Below are positions 24,210-33,200 of a stretch of 37,042 nt of DNA, one piece after another. The position numbers and the translations under genes are program-made. This stretch comes from Streptomyces sp. 8K308 (GTDB lineage: Bacteria; Actinomycetota; Actinomycetes; Streptomycetales; Streptomycetaceae), in contig NZ_SMKC01000034.1 in assembly GCF_004348315.1 (NCBI RefSeq), forward strand, positions 1-37,042, in the 5' to 3' direction. The notes beneath the pieces are model-generated. The model searched no databases, was not told the DNA's origin, and worked only from the letters and a program-made list of their open reading frames with translations. How positions within the stretch are numbered: the first letter of the stretch is position 1; every line of letters begins with the position of its first letter.

Positions 24210-25406
24210 ATGCCCGCACGAAGGAAAACGAGGACAGTGGCGACGGCCTGGTGTGCCGGTCTGCTCGCCGCCGTCGCGGGACTGGCCACCGTCGACACCG
24301 CCCAGGCCGCGCCGGTCGAGGCGGCGGTCGCGACCCTCTACGTGGCGCCGAACGGCACCGACGGCGCGGCCGGCACGATATCGGCCCCGACGACCCTCAC
24401 CTCCGCGATCAGCCGCGTGGACCCCGGCGGGACGATCTACGTGCGCGGCGGCACCTACAACTTCTCGACGACCGTCACCATCCCGCCGGGCAACAACGGC
24501 ACCTCGAGCGCCCGCACCCGGCTGACCGCGTACAACGGTGAGCGGCCGGTGTTCAACTTCTCCGCCCAGAGCGAGAGTTCCTCCAACCGCGGGCTCGCGG
24601 TGAACGGCAACTACTGGCACGTCTACGGCATCACCGTCGAACGCGCCGGCGACAACGGCATCTTCGTCGGCGGCAACAACAACATCCTCGAGCGCACCCT
24701 GACGCGCTACAACCGCGACACCGGCCTGCAGATCGCGCGGATCTCCTCCAGCACCCCGCGCGCCCAATGGCCCTCCAACAACCTCGTGCTGAGCGCCGAG
24801 TCGCACGACAACGCCGACTCCGACGGCGAGGACGCGGACGGCTTCGCGGCCAAGCTCACCGTCGGCAACGGCAACGTCTTCCGCTACGCCGTCGCCCACA
24901 ACAACGCCGACGACGGCTGGGACCTCTACACCTACGCCGACGAGGAGGCGATCGGCCCGGTGACCGTGGAGGACTCCCTCTCCTACGAGAACGGCACCCT
25001 CAGCGACGGCACCCAGCTGACCAACGGCGACCGCAACGGCTACAAGCTCGGTGGCGAGGACGTTCCGATCAACCACGTCATCCGGCGCAACATCGCCGTC
25101 GACAACGGCCAACACGGGTTCACCTACAACCGGAACCCGGGCTCGATGACGATCTCGAACAACGTGAGCATCGGCAGCGAGGAGCGCAACTTCAACTTCG
25201 ACGCCGGCAGCTCGGTGTTCCGGAACAACACCTCCTGCAACGGCGGGTCGAACGACCGGATCGTCGGCAACTCCGACAGCTCCAACCAGTGGTACTCCGG
25301 CTCCAACGGCTCCCGGTGCGCCACGTACTCGGGCGCCCTCGGCTGGTCCTTCGCCTCCGACGGCCGCCTCACCGTGACCTTCGGCGGCCGGGTCGTCACA
25401 CCGTAA
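24210..25406 (+). CDS. Secreted pectate lyase-like protein, PL9 type
   Basis: A Sec signal peptide of about 33 residues (basic start, hydrophobic core, ending DTAQAA) precedes a right-handed beta-helix domain. The mature start, TLYVAPNGTDGAAG, and the segments DADGFAAKLTVGNGN and NNADDGWDLYT match the calcium-binding and catalytic region of family 9 pectate lyases, which cleave polygalacturonate by beta-elimination. Repeated Asn-rich turns (NNNIL, NNTSC) fit beta-helix coils. The length of 398 residues is normal for a single-domain PL9 enzyme, and there is no binding module. GGAAGG precedes ATG 24210. It is followed by a strong terminator. An upstream palindrome suggests regulated expression. 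Endo versus exo action is unclear. Confidence 0.9.
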   Translation: MPARRKTRTVATAWCAGLLAAVAGLATVDTAQAAPVEAAVATLYVAPNGTDGAAGTISAPTTLTSAISRVDPGGTIYVRGGTYNFSTTVTIPPGNNGTSSARTRLTAYNGERPVFNFSAQSESSSNRGLAVNGNYWHVYGITVERAGDNGIFVGGNNNILERTLTRYNRDTGLQIARISSSTPRAQWPSNNLVLSAESHDNADSDGEDADGFAAKLTVGNGNVFRYAVAHNNADDGWDLYTYADEEAIGPVTVEDSLSYENGTLSDGTQLTNGDRNGYKLGGEDVPINHVIRRNIAVDNGQHGFTYNRNPGSMTISNNVSIGSEERNFNFDAGSSVFRNNTSCNGGSNDRIVGNSDSSNQWYSGSNGSRCATYSGALGWSFASDGRLTVTFGGRVVTP

Positions 25407-25435
25407 CCGACGACCGAACGCGTCCCCCCAACAGG

Positions 25436-25473
25436 GCCGGCACCCGTCACCACGGGTGCCGGCTCGTTTCTTA
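25436..25473 (+). terminator. Rho-independent terminator after the pectate lyase gene
   Basis: GCCGGCACCCGT and ACGGGTGCCGGC form a perfect 12-bp stem (25436-25447 with 25452-25463) around the loop CACC, followed by TCGTTTCTT. It begins 30 bases after the stop codon and is the clearest classical terminator in the window. Confidence 0.9.
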
Positions 25474-25542
25474 CTGGCGCGTAAAAATCATGGGTCGACC
25501 CCCTTGCCATCCGCCTCTCCAGGCGAGTCAATGAACCTCGCA

Positions 25543-25614
25543 GGAGTGACAGCCCGTCAGAGAGCGACGGGCAAGCCGGTACGGCCCTGAGAGCCGCTGC
25601 GCCGTACGCACTCC
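25543..25614 (+). promoter_or_regulatory. Putative three-way-junction RNA leader
   Basis: Three helices nest in the leader of the small secreted protein gene. P1 pairs GGAGTG (25543-25548) with CACTCC (25609-25614). P2 pairs GCCCGTC (25552-25558) with GACGGGC (25566-25572). P3 pairs GTACGGC (25579-25585) with GCCGTAC (25601-25607). All are perfect. A second CACTCC at 25621-25626 could compete for P1. TTGCCA at 25504 and TCAATG at 25528 are a weak possible promoter that would place the transcript start just before P1. It matches no riboswitch class I know. Confidence 0.4.
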
Positions 25615-25687
25615 GGCCACCACTCCGCCGCGCGGGCCCGCGCTGTCGCAATGCCAGGTAACTCCCCCACGCCGAAAGGTAGTTCCC

Positions 25688-26158
25688 ATGCGACGCAGCA
25701 AGCTCAGGATCGGTTCCGTGACGACGGTCGCGGCGTTAGCCACCGGCGCCCTCGCCCTGGCACCCGCCGCCTCCGCGGTCGAGCCGACGACCGCGACCGT
25801 CTCGGCCGACTGCGGCACGTACGGCTCGGGCGAGGCGACGCTCGTGGCCACCCAGAACGGCACCTCAGCCACCATCACCCTCACCTCGTCGGCGGTCACC
25901 GCGCCCATCGACGTCCCGGCCGGCTCCGTTCGCTCCACGCTGACGCTCACCAGGAACGGCAGTGGCACGACGACGTTCACCGGCAGCAGCAACCCGGCGA
26001 TGGGCGCGGGCGACGCCGTCACCACCGGCCCGCTGAGCGGTACGGTCACCGCCGGTGACGTGCTCGAGGCGCAGTCGCTCAGGTTCACGGTCTTCGGCAT
26101 CATCACCGTGACCTGCACGGCGACCTCGCCGCAGTCGCCCGGGCCGTTCGTGTTCTGA
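25688..26158 (+). CDS. Small secreted protein of unknown function with a TTA codon
   Basis: This 156-residue protein has a clear signal peptide, MRRSKLRIGS followed by a hydrophobic core and a cleavage-like APAASA about residue 30. The mature part is Thr/Ser/Gly-rich with alternating beta pattern (ATITLTSSAV, STLTLTRNGSG). It has only two cysteines, in ADCGTYG and TVTCTATS, likely joined in a disulfide. I do not recognise a family. Codon 17, inside the signal peptide, is TTA (25736-25738), so translation should need the rare bldA leucyl-tRNA and be tied to development or late growth if this is Streptomyces. GAAAGG precedes the ATG by eight bases. A long leader with several hairpins lies upstream and a strong bidirectional hairpin follows. 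Confidence 0.8.
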   Translation: MRRSKLRIGSVTTVAALATGALALAPAASAVEPTTATVSADCGTYGSGEATLVATQNGTSATITLTSSAVTAPIDVPAGSVRSTLTLTRNGSGTTTFTGSSNPAMGAGDAVTTGPLSGTVTAGDVLEAQSLRFTVFGIITVTCTATSPQSPGPFVF

Positions 26159-26182
26159 TCCGCCGGGCGGAAACGGCCCGTC

Positions 26183-26217
26183 GGGTGGTGGGTGGGCGGC
26201 TCGTCCACCCACCACCC
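26183..26217. terminator. Bidirectional terminator hairpin between convergent genes
   Basis: GGGTGGTGGGTGG (26183-26195) and CCACCCACCACCC (26205-26217) pair perfectly over 13 bp with a nine-base loop. It fills the gap between the small secreted protein gene and the convergent glycosyltransferase gene and can serve both strands. Confidence 0.8.
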
Positions 26218-26229
26218 ACGCCGTCCCCG

Positions 26230-28218
26230 CTAGGCGCTCGTCGTGCTCGGGGCCGTGACGAGGGTGAGCTCGTTGTCGATCGTGAAGGCCAGGCGCAGTT
26301 CTACGCCGTCGCGGCGGATGGCCGGGTGGACGTCCGTTCGCCTGCGGTCGGGCGTGTCGCCCGCCAGCCGGCCCAGGGGGACGGGCGGTTCCTCGGGGAC
26401 CGTGAGCCGGAGACGCCAGGCGGGGGCCGCGGCGAGCCGGGCGGCCAGCGTGTGGCGCAGCACGATCCGCAGCCGGCCCTCGCCGTCCGGCTCCACGGGC
26501 AGCGCCAGCGGCGCGCCGCCCTCGGCCCGGGCCGCGGCGCCGGTCACCGTGGTCGCCGCCGGCAGCGGGGTGACCGTGACGGCGGTCGCCTCCTCGGTGA
26601 TCTCGACGGACTCCACCGCGGCGTGCGCCGGCCGTCGCCACACCCGAAGGGTGAGGTTGCCGTCCTTGGTGGTGTAGGGGATCCAGACGCTGACGCCGCC
26701 GGCCGCGACGGCCGGGCGGGCCGTGACCAGGGCCGCCCGCTCGACGAGCCGCGCCGCGACCCGCCGGGGCCTGCGGGGGCCGGCGATGGCGAGGAAGGCG
26801 TCCCAGCGGCCCTCCGCCAGGTCGTGCTCGTCCCGGGTGATGACGGTGCGGCCGTCGCGGTCGAGTGGGACCAGCACCTCGGTGCGCTTGGCCGCTCCGC
26901 GCAGCCGCAGGACCAGGTCGCCTCGGGCCGCCGGCTCGACCCGGACGGCCAGGGCCCCGTCGCGGCGGGCGACCGCATGGGCGGCGGGCGGCTGGCCCAT
27001 CGCCTTCGCGGCCGGCGCGTGCGGCGTGGCCCTGAGGCCGGCGAGCAGTCGGCGCAGCCTGCCGCGTCGGGCGGGCCTGGTCCGGGGCCCAAGCCGGGCG
27101 AACAGCTCCTCGTAGCGCCGGGCGATGACGTCGGGCGTGTAGCGCTTGGCGGTCTCCAGCGCGGCCGCGCCCATGCGGTGGCGCAGCGCGTCGTCCACCA
27201 TCAGGGTGCGCAGGCCGTGCGCGATGGCGTCCGGCCCGCCGTCCTCGGGAACCAGCAGGCCGTCCTTGCCGGGTGTGATGATCTCCGCCGGGCCTGTCGG
27301 ACAGTCGGTGGACACCACAGGCACGCCGCAGGCCATGGCCTCCACGATGGTCAGGCCGAACGACTCCCACCAGGAGGTCACGGCGGCGATCGAGCCCTTG
27401 GCCCACTCCGTCTCGATGGGGGAGACCGCGCCCATCAGCCGGGCCCGGTCCCACAGGCCGAGATGCTCGACGCGGGCGCGCAGCTCGTCCCGCAGCGGTC
27501 CCCGGCCGTAGATGCGCAGCCGCCAGTCGGGGAACTCGTCCGTCAGCTGGGCGAAGGCGTCGAGCAGGCGGTCGTAACGCTTCTGGTCCACGAGACGGCC
27601 GGCCGCCACGATCACCCTGCTGTCGCCGTTGGACGGCGCGACGGCCGGCGGGACCGAGGAGTTGGGGATCCACACGATCCGCTCGGCCACGGCCGGCAAG
27701 GCGGCGCGGTAGGCGGCGGTGTCCGCGTCCGAGACGGGCGCGAACGCGTCGAGCAGCGGCACGGACGACAACTGCAGTCTCCGTGCGGCGGAATGGCGTC
27801 TCCCCAGTGTGGAGTGTTCCTGGCCGACCCTCAGGTACGGGCGTCCCGCGCCGAGCGTGCCCAGGTAGTGGCTCAGCGTCGGGCGGGTCGAGACGACCAC
27901 GTCCGCGTCCAGGGTCGCCAGGTGGTCGGCCATGCGCCGGTCGCTCAGCAGGGAGACACCTCGCCGCCAGTGCGGCAGCCGCTCGCTCGGCGCCGACGCC
28001 TCGGGCAGCTCCAGGTCCCGCGAGCCGGGCCGCTGGTCGATCAGGGTGTCGATCGGCACCCGCGGGCCGAACGCGAAGCTGGTGGTGTCCCGGTGCCGGT
28101 ACAGGCTCGTCACCCGTACCTGGTGCCCGCGCGCCGCCAAGCCTCCCGACAGGTTCGCGACGGACCGGATGGTGCCGCCGATGCCGTAGGCGTTGTTCAG
28201 CAGGAAAGCGATCTTCAA
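26230..28218 (-). CDS. GT4-type glycosyltransferase with long C-terminal beta-rich extension
   Basis: Numbered from a TTG start, the N-terminal Rossmann domain begins MKIAFLLNNAYGIGGTIRSV. The donor-binding domain has IVAAGRLVDQKRYDRLL (203-219) and the GT4 EX7E motif, Glu285 to Glu293, in ESFGLTIVEAMACG. The GT-B core ends near residue 380. About 270 further residues, after a basic linker, are strand-rich (DLVLRLRG, VSVWIPYTT, LRIVLRHTL), possibly a beta-sandwich for polymer or wall binding. TTG 28218 is preceded by GGGGGG at good spacing; the alternative GTG 28263 adds 15 atypical residues. It is probably a cytosolic or peripheral-membrane enzyme for cell-surface glycan or teichoic-acid-like polymers; acceptor and donor are unknown. 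Confidence 0.87.
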   Translation of the reverse strand: MKIAFLLNNAYGIGGTIRSVANLSGGLAARGHQVRVTSLYRHRDTTSFAFGPRVPIDTLIDQRPGSRDLELPEASAPSERLPHWRRGVSLLSDRRMADHLATLDADVVVSTRPTLSHYLGTLGAGRPYLRVGQEHSTLGRRHSAARRLQLSSVPLLDAFAPVSDADTAAYRAALPAVAERIVWIPNSSVPPAVAPSNGDSRVIVAAGRLVDQKRYDRLLDAFAQLTDEFPDWRLRIYGRGPLRDELRARVEHLGLWDRARLMGAVSPIETEWAKGSIAAVTSWWESFGLTIVEAMACGVPVVSTDCPTGPAEIITPGKDGLLVPEDGGPDAIAHGLRTLMVDDALRHRMGAAALETAKRYTPDVIARRYEELFARLGPRTRPARRGRLRRLLAGLRATPHAPAAKAMGQPPAAHAVARRDGALAVRVEPAARGDLVLRLRGAAKRTEVLVPLDRDGRTVITRDEHDLAEGRWDAFLAIAGPRRPRRVAARLVERAALVTARPAVAAGGVSVWIPYTTKDGNLTLRVWRRPAHAAVESVEITEEATAVTVTPLPAATTVTGAAARAEGGAPLALPVEPDGEGRLRIVLRHTLAARLAAAPAWRLRLTVPEEPPVPLGRLAGDTPDRRRTDVHPAIRRDGVELRLAFTIDNELTLVTAPSTTSA

Positions 28219-28355
28219 GACAACCCCCCGAGTTGATCTTGTGAGGAGCGGATAACGCCGCACAAGGGGGACCGGTGTGGGCGGTGGAAGGTTGGGTACC
28301 CGGGACGCGCTTCTTCACCTGCGGGTGAGTCATCGAGTTGCATGAGGGAGGTGCC

Positions 28356-28820
28356 ATGGCGCGGGAGACGCCCGAGATGCGGGAAGACGGGGCCACACCG
28401 GCCGACCGCCGGGCCGTCGCCCGGCGGCGCGCCCTGCGGAAGGGGCAGCACGACGACATCATCAGCGTGCTGATGCTGATCGCCGGGGCGGCGCTGTTCT
28501 TCGGGCCCTGGGTCGCGGGTCAGATGGCGGACAATGCCAAGGACGCCAGCAGCAACGAGCTGGTGGTGGGCCTGATCGTGGTCTTCGTCGCGGGGCGCCG
28601 GCTCTCCAGGGGCGCGGGTCTGCGCTCCGACCTGGTGATCCTGCTGGCCGGCGGCTGGATGATCGCGGCGCCGTTCGTCTTCGGCCGCGGCGACACCCGG
28701 GTGAACGGGCCGAGCACCTTCGACGTGACCATCGGGATCCTGCTCACGGTTTTCGCGCTGGTCGGCCTCGGGCTGCTGCGGGCCGCCCGAGGACCGGGGC
28801 GCCGGGCGCGGCACGCGTGA
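28356..28820 (+). CDS. SPW-repeat membrane protein
   Basis: This 154-residue protein has a charged cytosolic N-terminus of about 35 residues and then four hydrophobic helices. FFGPWVAG and GGWMIAAPFVFG are the paired SPW-type motifs, each at the end of a helix, typical of the SPW repeat family of small bacterial membrane proteins. DVTIGILLTVFALVGLGLL is the last helix, followed by an Arg-rich tail. GGGAGGTG just before ATG 28356 favours this start over TTG 28338. Function of the family is unknown. It stands alone between divergent and convergent neighbours, with a 30-base gap to the sialidase stop. Confidence 0.8.
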   Translation: MARETPEMREDGATPADRRAVARRRALRKGQHDDIISVLMLIAGAALFFGPWVAGQMADNAKDASSNELVVGLIVVFVAGRRLSRGAGLRSDLVILLAGGWMIAAPFVFGRGDTRVNGPSTFDVTIGILLTVFALVGLGLLRAARGPGRRARHA

Positions 28821-28850
28821 GCGCGGCCGCGCCCGGCGGCGCGGTGCCGG

Positions 28851-30119
28851 TCAGGCGTTGAGGATCCAGGAGAGGTTGAAGCGACGCCACAGGAGGGCGC
28901 GGTACGAGTCGCCGCCCGTCCCGTCGTTGAAGAAGTCGGTCTCGACGAGGGCGCCGATGCGGTAGTCGGCGGTCTTGGTCATGCTGGTGTAGCCGCCCTC
29001 GTAGCCCACCCCGGAGACCGGCGCGTCGGCGAGGGCGCGGCTCGCCGTGTAGGTGCGGGCGTCCGCGTCGTAGCTGATGCGGACGCGCAGCGCCCGACGG
29101 CTGCTGGTGGAGGCCGGGTTGAGGAAGATGGTGCGGGCCGGCGCGTCGACGTTGTAGGCGAGCACCGAGCCCTGGCACAGGGGGTCGGGCAGACCGGTGT
29201 CGGCGGCGAACGAGCCGAAGCCGCTGAGCGTGCCGCGCGCGACCATGCGGTAGTCGCCGGTCAGGGCACGGTCGTTGCGGTAGAGGTTGCCGTCCGGGGT
29301 CTGCGCGATGGTGCCCTCGTTGAAGGTCTGCGACAGCCTCTGGTACGACCACGTCCGGTTGCCGGCAGAGCCCCGGCCGATGATGTTGCGGCCCTGAGCG
29401 GGGATCACCAGCTCTCCGGAGCGCAGTCGTATGCCGTTGCCCGGGCCGACGGCGTCCCAGGCCCAGCCGGACGGGGTGAGCTGCGAGGTCAGTCGCTGGG
29501 GCGTCGACCAGGTGTTGCCGTCGTCGGTGCTGGTGCTCAGGTAGAGGTGCCGGCGGCCGGCGTCGGTCGAGTCGACCGCCCTGGTGCGGGAACCGTCGGG
29601 CAGGAGGTCGCCGCCCTCGAAGCTGCGGTCGCCCGCGTTCCACGACATGAAGAGGTAGACGGTGTTGCCGTCCACCACCGGGGTCGGGTTGCCCCAGGTG
29701 CCGTTGCCCGAGCCGACGACCTCGCGCAGCGGCTCCCAGTCGGCCGGATTCGCGCCGTGGTCACTGGTGGTTCTGGTGCGCTTGTAGACGAGGTTGATGT
29801 CGCCGTAGTCCCTGTTGTTGTGCCGCCGGCCCTCGGCGAAGGCGAGGATGCGGCCGGTGCTCGTGGTGACCACGGCGGGGATGCGGAACGAGTGGAAGCC
29901 GACCCCGGACGAAAGCCGGTCGGGGGACGACATGTTGGCGCTGCGGAACAGCGGGAACGCCCGGTGGTACGGCGCGGCGTCTCCCGCCGGGTCGTCCACC
30001 GCGGCGGCCGGTGCGGCGGTTGGCGCGGCCGCGTGCGCGGTGCGGGCCAGGCTGGCGGCGAGGGCGGTACCGAGGCCGGCCGCGATCGCGGTGCGGCGGT
30101 TGAAGCCCGTTGAAGCCAC
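28851..30119 (-). CDS. Exported GH33-type sialidase
   Basis: The 422-residue protein starts with a twin-arginine signal, GFNRRTAIAAGLG, followed by a moderately hydrophobic core and ARTAHA cleavage site, so folded export by Tat is likely. The mature enzyme has the sialidase FRIP motif in HSFRIPAVV, whose Arg binds the sialate carboxylate, then AFAEGRR and Asp-box repeats such as STDDGNTW. WDAVGPGNGIRL and later Arg and Tyr residues fit the six-bladed propeller active site. It should release terminal sialic acids outside the cell. GTG 30119 follows GGGAG by five bases; the frame is open to 30215 but the signal starts here. No carbohydrate-binding module is attached. No sialic-acid catabolic genes are nearby. 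Confidence 0.9.
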   Translation of the reverse strand: MASTGFNRRTAIAAGLGTALAASLARTAHAAAPTAAPAAAVDDPAGDAAPYHRAFPLFRSANMSSPDRLSSGVGFHSFRIPAVVTTSTGRILAFAEGRRHNNRDYGDINLVYKRTRTTSDHGANPADWEPLREVVGSGNGTWGNPTPVVDGNTVYLFMSWNAGDRSFEGGDLLPDGSRTRAVDSTDAGRRHLYLSTSTDDGNTWSTPQRLTSQLTPSGWAWDAVGPGNGIRLRSGELVIPAQGRNIIGRGSAGNRTWSYQRLSQTFNEGTIAQTPDGNLYRNDRALTGDYRMVARGTLSGFGSFAADTGLPDPLCQGSVLAYNVDAPARTIFLNPASTSSRRALRVRISYDADARTYTASRALADAPVSGVGYEGGYTSMTKTADYRIGALVETDFFNDGTGGDSYRALLWRRFNLSWILNA

Positions 30120-30242
30120 TTCGACTCCCAACTCCCTTGTGGGGGGCTGTGGTTGTGGGGGAACAGCTGAGTGGTGGCATGCACCTGATCGGTGCCTCTC
30201 GGTAAGGTAAGACAAGGGACGTGGGACGTCCAGCGTTGCGAT

Positions 30243-30262
30243 CGTGACGAGGTGACGTCACG
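30243..30262 (-). terminator. Hairpin after the giant protein gene
   Basis: CGTGACG (30243-30249) and CGTCACG (30256-30262) pair over seven bases with a six-base loop, 20 bases past the stop of the large minus-strand gene. It may be a terminator or an operator ahead of the sialidase gene; there is no U-run. Confidence 0.35.
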
Positions 30263-30281
30263 TCATGTCGGCGGCGTGCCG

Positions 30282-33200
30282 TCAGTGGCCCCCACGACCG
30301 CCGCCTCGGCCACCGCCACCGCCGCGGCCGCGGAACGGGTTGAGGTTGGGGCGGTGCGGCCTGTGGTCTCGCCGGTCACGGCGCTCGCGGTCGTCGTGAC
30401 GGTCGTGGGGTCTGCCGTCGTGGTCGTCGCGCGGTCCGTGCCGTCGCTCGTCGTGGTCGTCGCGCGGGCGTTCCTCAGGTCCTGGCCGGCGGCCGAGCGG
30501 TACCACGTCCGAGTAGATCACCCGGTTCTCGGTCGGATCGATCGGATCGGCCTCGCTGTCCGGGCGCAACCCCTCCGTCTCGAACACCATCAGCCGGACC
30601 TGACCGCCATCGCGCGCCGGCGGCACCTCGCCGGAGAAGACGGTGCCCGTCGCCGTGTCCTCGCGAGCCAACTCCACCCGGGACTCCGGGATCTCCACCC
30701 AGCCGAGCGCGTCGTCCGGCACCTCGGGATCGCGCCGTTCCAGGACGGCCACCACGCGCGGGGCGCCGTTGGGCCCCGGCCGGTACGAGGGACCCTCGAC
30801 GCGCACCGACACCGGGCCCGGCCGGTGCTCGTGGCCCTCGTGGTGCCGCCCGCGTGCGTGCCGGCCGCGGTGGTGCCGGCCGAAGCGTCCCATGAACTCA
30901 CGGAACCGGCCGGGGTGCGGCCCGTCGTCGGGCCGGGACCGGGTGACGGTGAGCAGCCGCTCGGGCAGAACGCGGACGAGCTCGGACAGCACCACGGGCG
31001 ACAGGTGGAGGCCGTCCAGCGAGTTCGGTTGGTACCTGGCCAACGCCAGCCGGGCGAACGGCAGATAGGCGTCACCGGCGTCGATGTCCAGGTCGCAGAA
31101 CCAGCGGTTGCTCGCCTCGTCGAACTTCGGCGCGTAGCCGACGACCGTCACCGTCAGGTTCTCGGGGACCCCGGGGCCGGTCAGCCTCACGCCCGGCTTC
31201 GTGAGGGCCGCTCCCGGGAAGGTGGCGGCCGAGGGGCGGGCGACGGCCGCCGACTCATGGATGGGATCGCGCCCCATCAGGGTGACGAACGGCAGCACGT
31301 TCTCCGGCGGATCGCCCGCACCCTCGTGCAGCAGGACGCCGAGCAACTCCCCGTCGCCCGAGGAGAACCACGGGCGGGCGAGGTAGATCCGCAGCCCGCC
31401 GCCCCGCCGGCGCCGGACCGTGGTGCCCCGTTCGGCCTCGATGTCCTCGAAACCGATGGTCGGCACCGAGTACAGCAGGTTCGGCGCCGCCGGCCGGGCG
31501 CTGCTGGGCACCACGTGCTCCACCGGGTCGCCGTGCGTCGAGAAAGCGTCCGGGTCCTCGTTCCTGAGCGTGGCCGGGAAGTGGTCGGCGAAGGCCGAGG
31601 TGGCCACCGGGCGGTAGGTGACCAGCCGGTGCTTGGTGTCGCCGAACTCGTGACTGGCCGGGACCGCCGGGGTGTTGGGACGTCCGTCCCGGGTGAACGC
31701 CTCGGCGGCGCGCGAGTTGAACGTCAGACGGTCGCCCTCCAGCCGACAGGGGAACCCGTCGGGAGGCGCGCCGGTGAGCGTGAACTTCTTCGCCAGGGCG
31801 AGCGGGATGTGCCAGACCGCGCCGCTCTTGCCCTGCGGGCCCGGCGGGTTCTCCTTCCTGCCGTCGTCGATCTGCTCGGTCCACTCCGCCAGCAGGTCGA
31901 TCCGTTCGGTGCTGCCCGCGTGCAGGTCCACCGTGCCCGACAGATAGGCGGCCGTCTCGCCCTCCTTGCGCTCGGTGCCGTCGCCGAAGGTGAGCCGGGG
32001 CGGGGACAGGGGCCGCTGCACGGCGTGGACCAGGGTGATCGCCTGCCAGGGCGTCACCATCCAGTGCTGGTTGGCGGCGACCGCCTCGTGGATGGACGTC
32101 ATCTCCGCCTGCCGGTCCCGACCGTCCTGCGCGTCCCGCTCGTCGTCCTCGAGAGCGCGACGGCACAACTCGACGGCGCCCAGGACGGGCCCGGTCGTGG
32201 CCATGTCGAGCCGGGAGCAGACGCGGAGGGTGCGCGTGGTGGCCTTGGCCAATGGAACCGTCAGCACCCGCTCGTCCGAGTCGAACCGGTGCTCCCCCTC
32301 GCCCTCCACGAGGCGCAGCCGCAGCGATCTCGGCTCGTGCCAGGTGGGGCCGTCCCAGCCGACCGTGAAGACCTCCGCCGCGCCGGGCAGGTCGAGCACC
32401 AGCGGCCCTGTCGCGGCGGGGTCGGGCAGATGCCTGACGGCGACCTGTTCGCCGGTGTGCACCGCATACCGCCTGCCCTGCTGATCGGCGTCGGGCGTGA
32501 CGATCTCCACCCCCGGCAGCTCCTCGTCGTCCAGCCTGCCGCTCTCCCGGATCGCGAGGTCATACGCCCTGCGGCGCACGTCCGGGTCCTCGGAGGACAT
32601 GTCCTGGTCGAGCATGCCGTGCCGTTCCACACACTCCAGCGACGCGCGGGGGGCGACGAGGTGCCGCTCGTCCACGCCCCGGTACGGCACGCGGTCCCGG
32701 TGCGCGCGATTGAACCGGGTCGCGTACTCCTCCGGGGACTGGTCGACGACGCTGCGGATCACCATCCGGTGCTCCGACTCGGCCTCGTTGAAGCGGAAGC
32801 GCGGAACGACGGTCGGTGGCGGCACCGGGTCGAACCGCTGGAAGACCTGGGGATCGCCTTTCGGCTGCACCAGCTGGTCCGCGCCCTCGCCCGGACCCGC
32901 CGCGTCGAGCAGCGCGTCGGCCTGGGCGAGCGTCAGCCCGTTGCCCGCGAGGTCCACGGTGCGCACCCGCACCCGGTAGCGGTTGCCGAAGCGCAGCCGC
33001 GGCAGCGAACCCTGACCGGCCCTCGCCTCGATCCGCAGCGGCAGGGCGGTCACGGGCTCGTCGTCGATCGCCGTCACCCCGCCCGTCCTCTCCTCCCCGG
33101 TGCGCCCACCGGCCGCGCTCGGGAGCACCTTGCCGGGGCGCGGCGCGGACAGCGACCAGCCGTCCCAGCTGACCACCTGTTCGTGGACGGCGACCACGTC

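Noticed and set aside
25585..25595. CTGAGA in the structured leader, suggestive of a TPP riboswitch
   Set aside because: The other conserved TPP segments, such as GAACCUGAUC, are missing and the gene is not a thiamine gene.
28821..28832. GCGCGGCCGCGC palindrome between the SPW protein and sialidase genes
   Set aside because: Self-complementary without a free loop and no T-run; too weak to call a terminator in DNA of this GC content.
30198..30216. Iron-box-like sequence GGTAAGGTAAGAC upstream of the sialidase
   Set aside because: Only one half resembles the DmdR/IdeR palindrome; the complementary half is absent.
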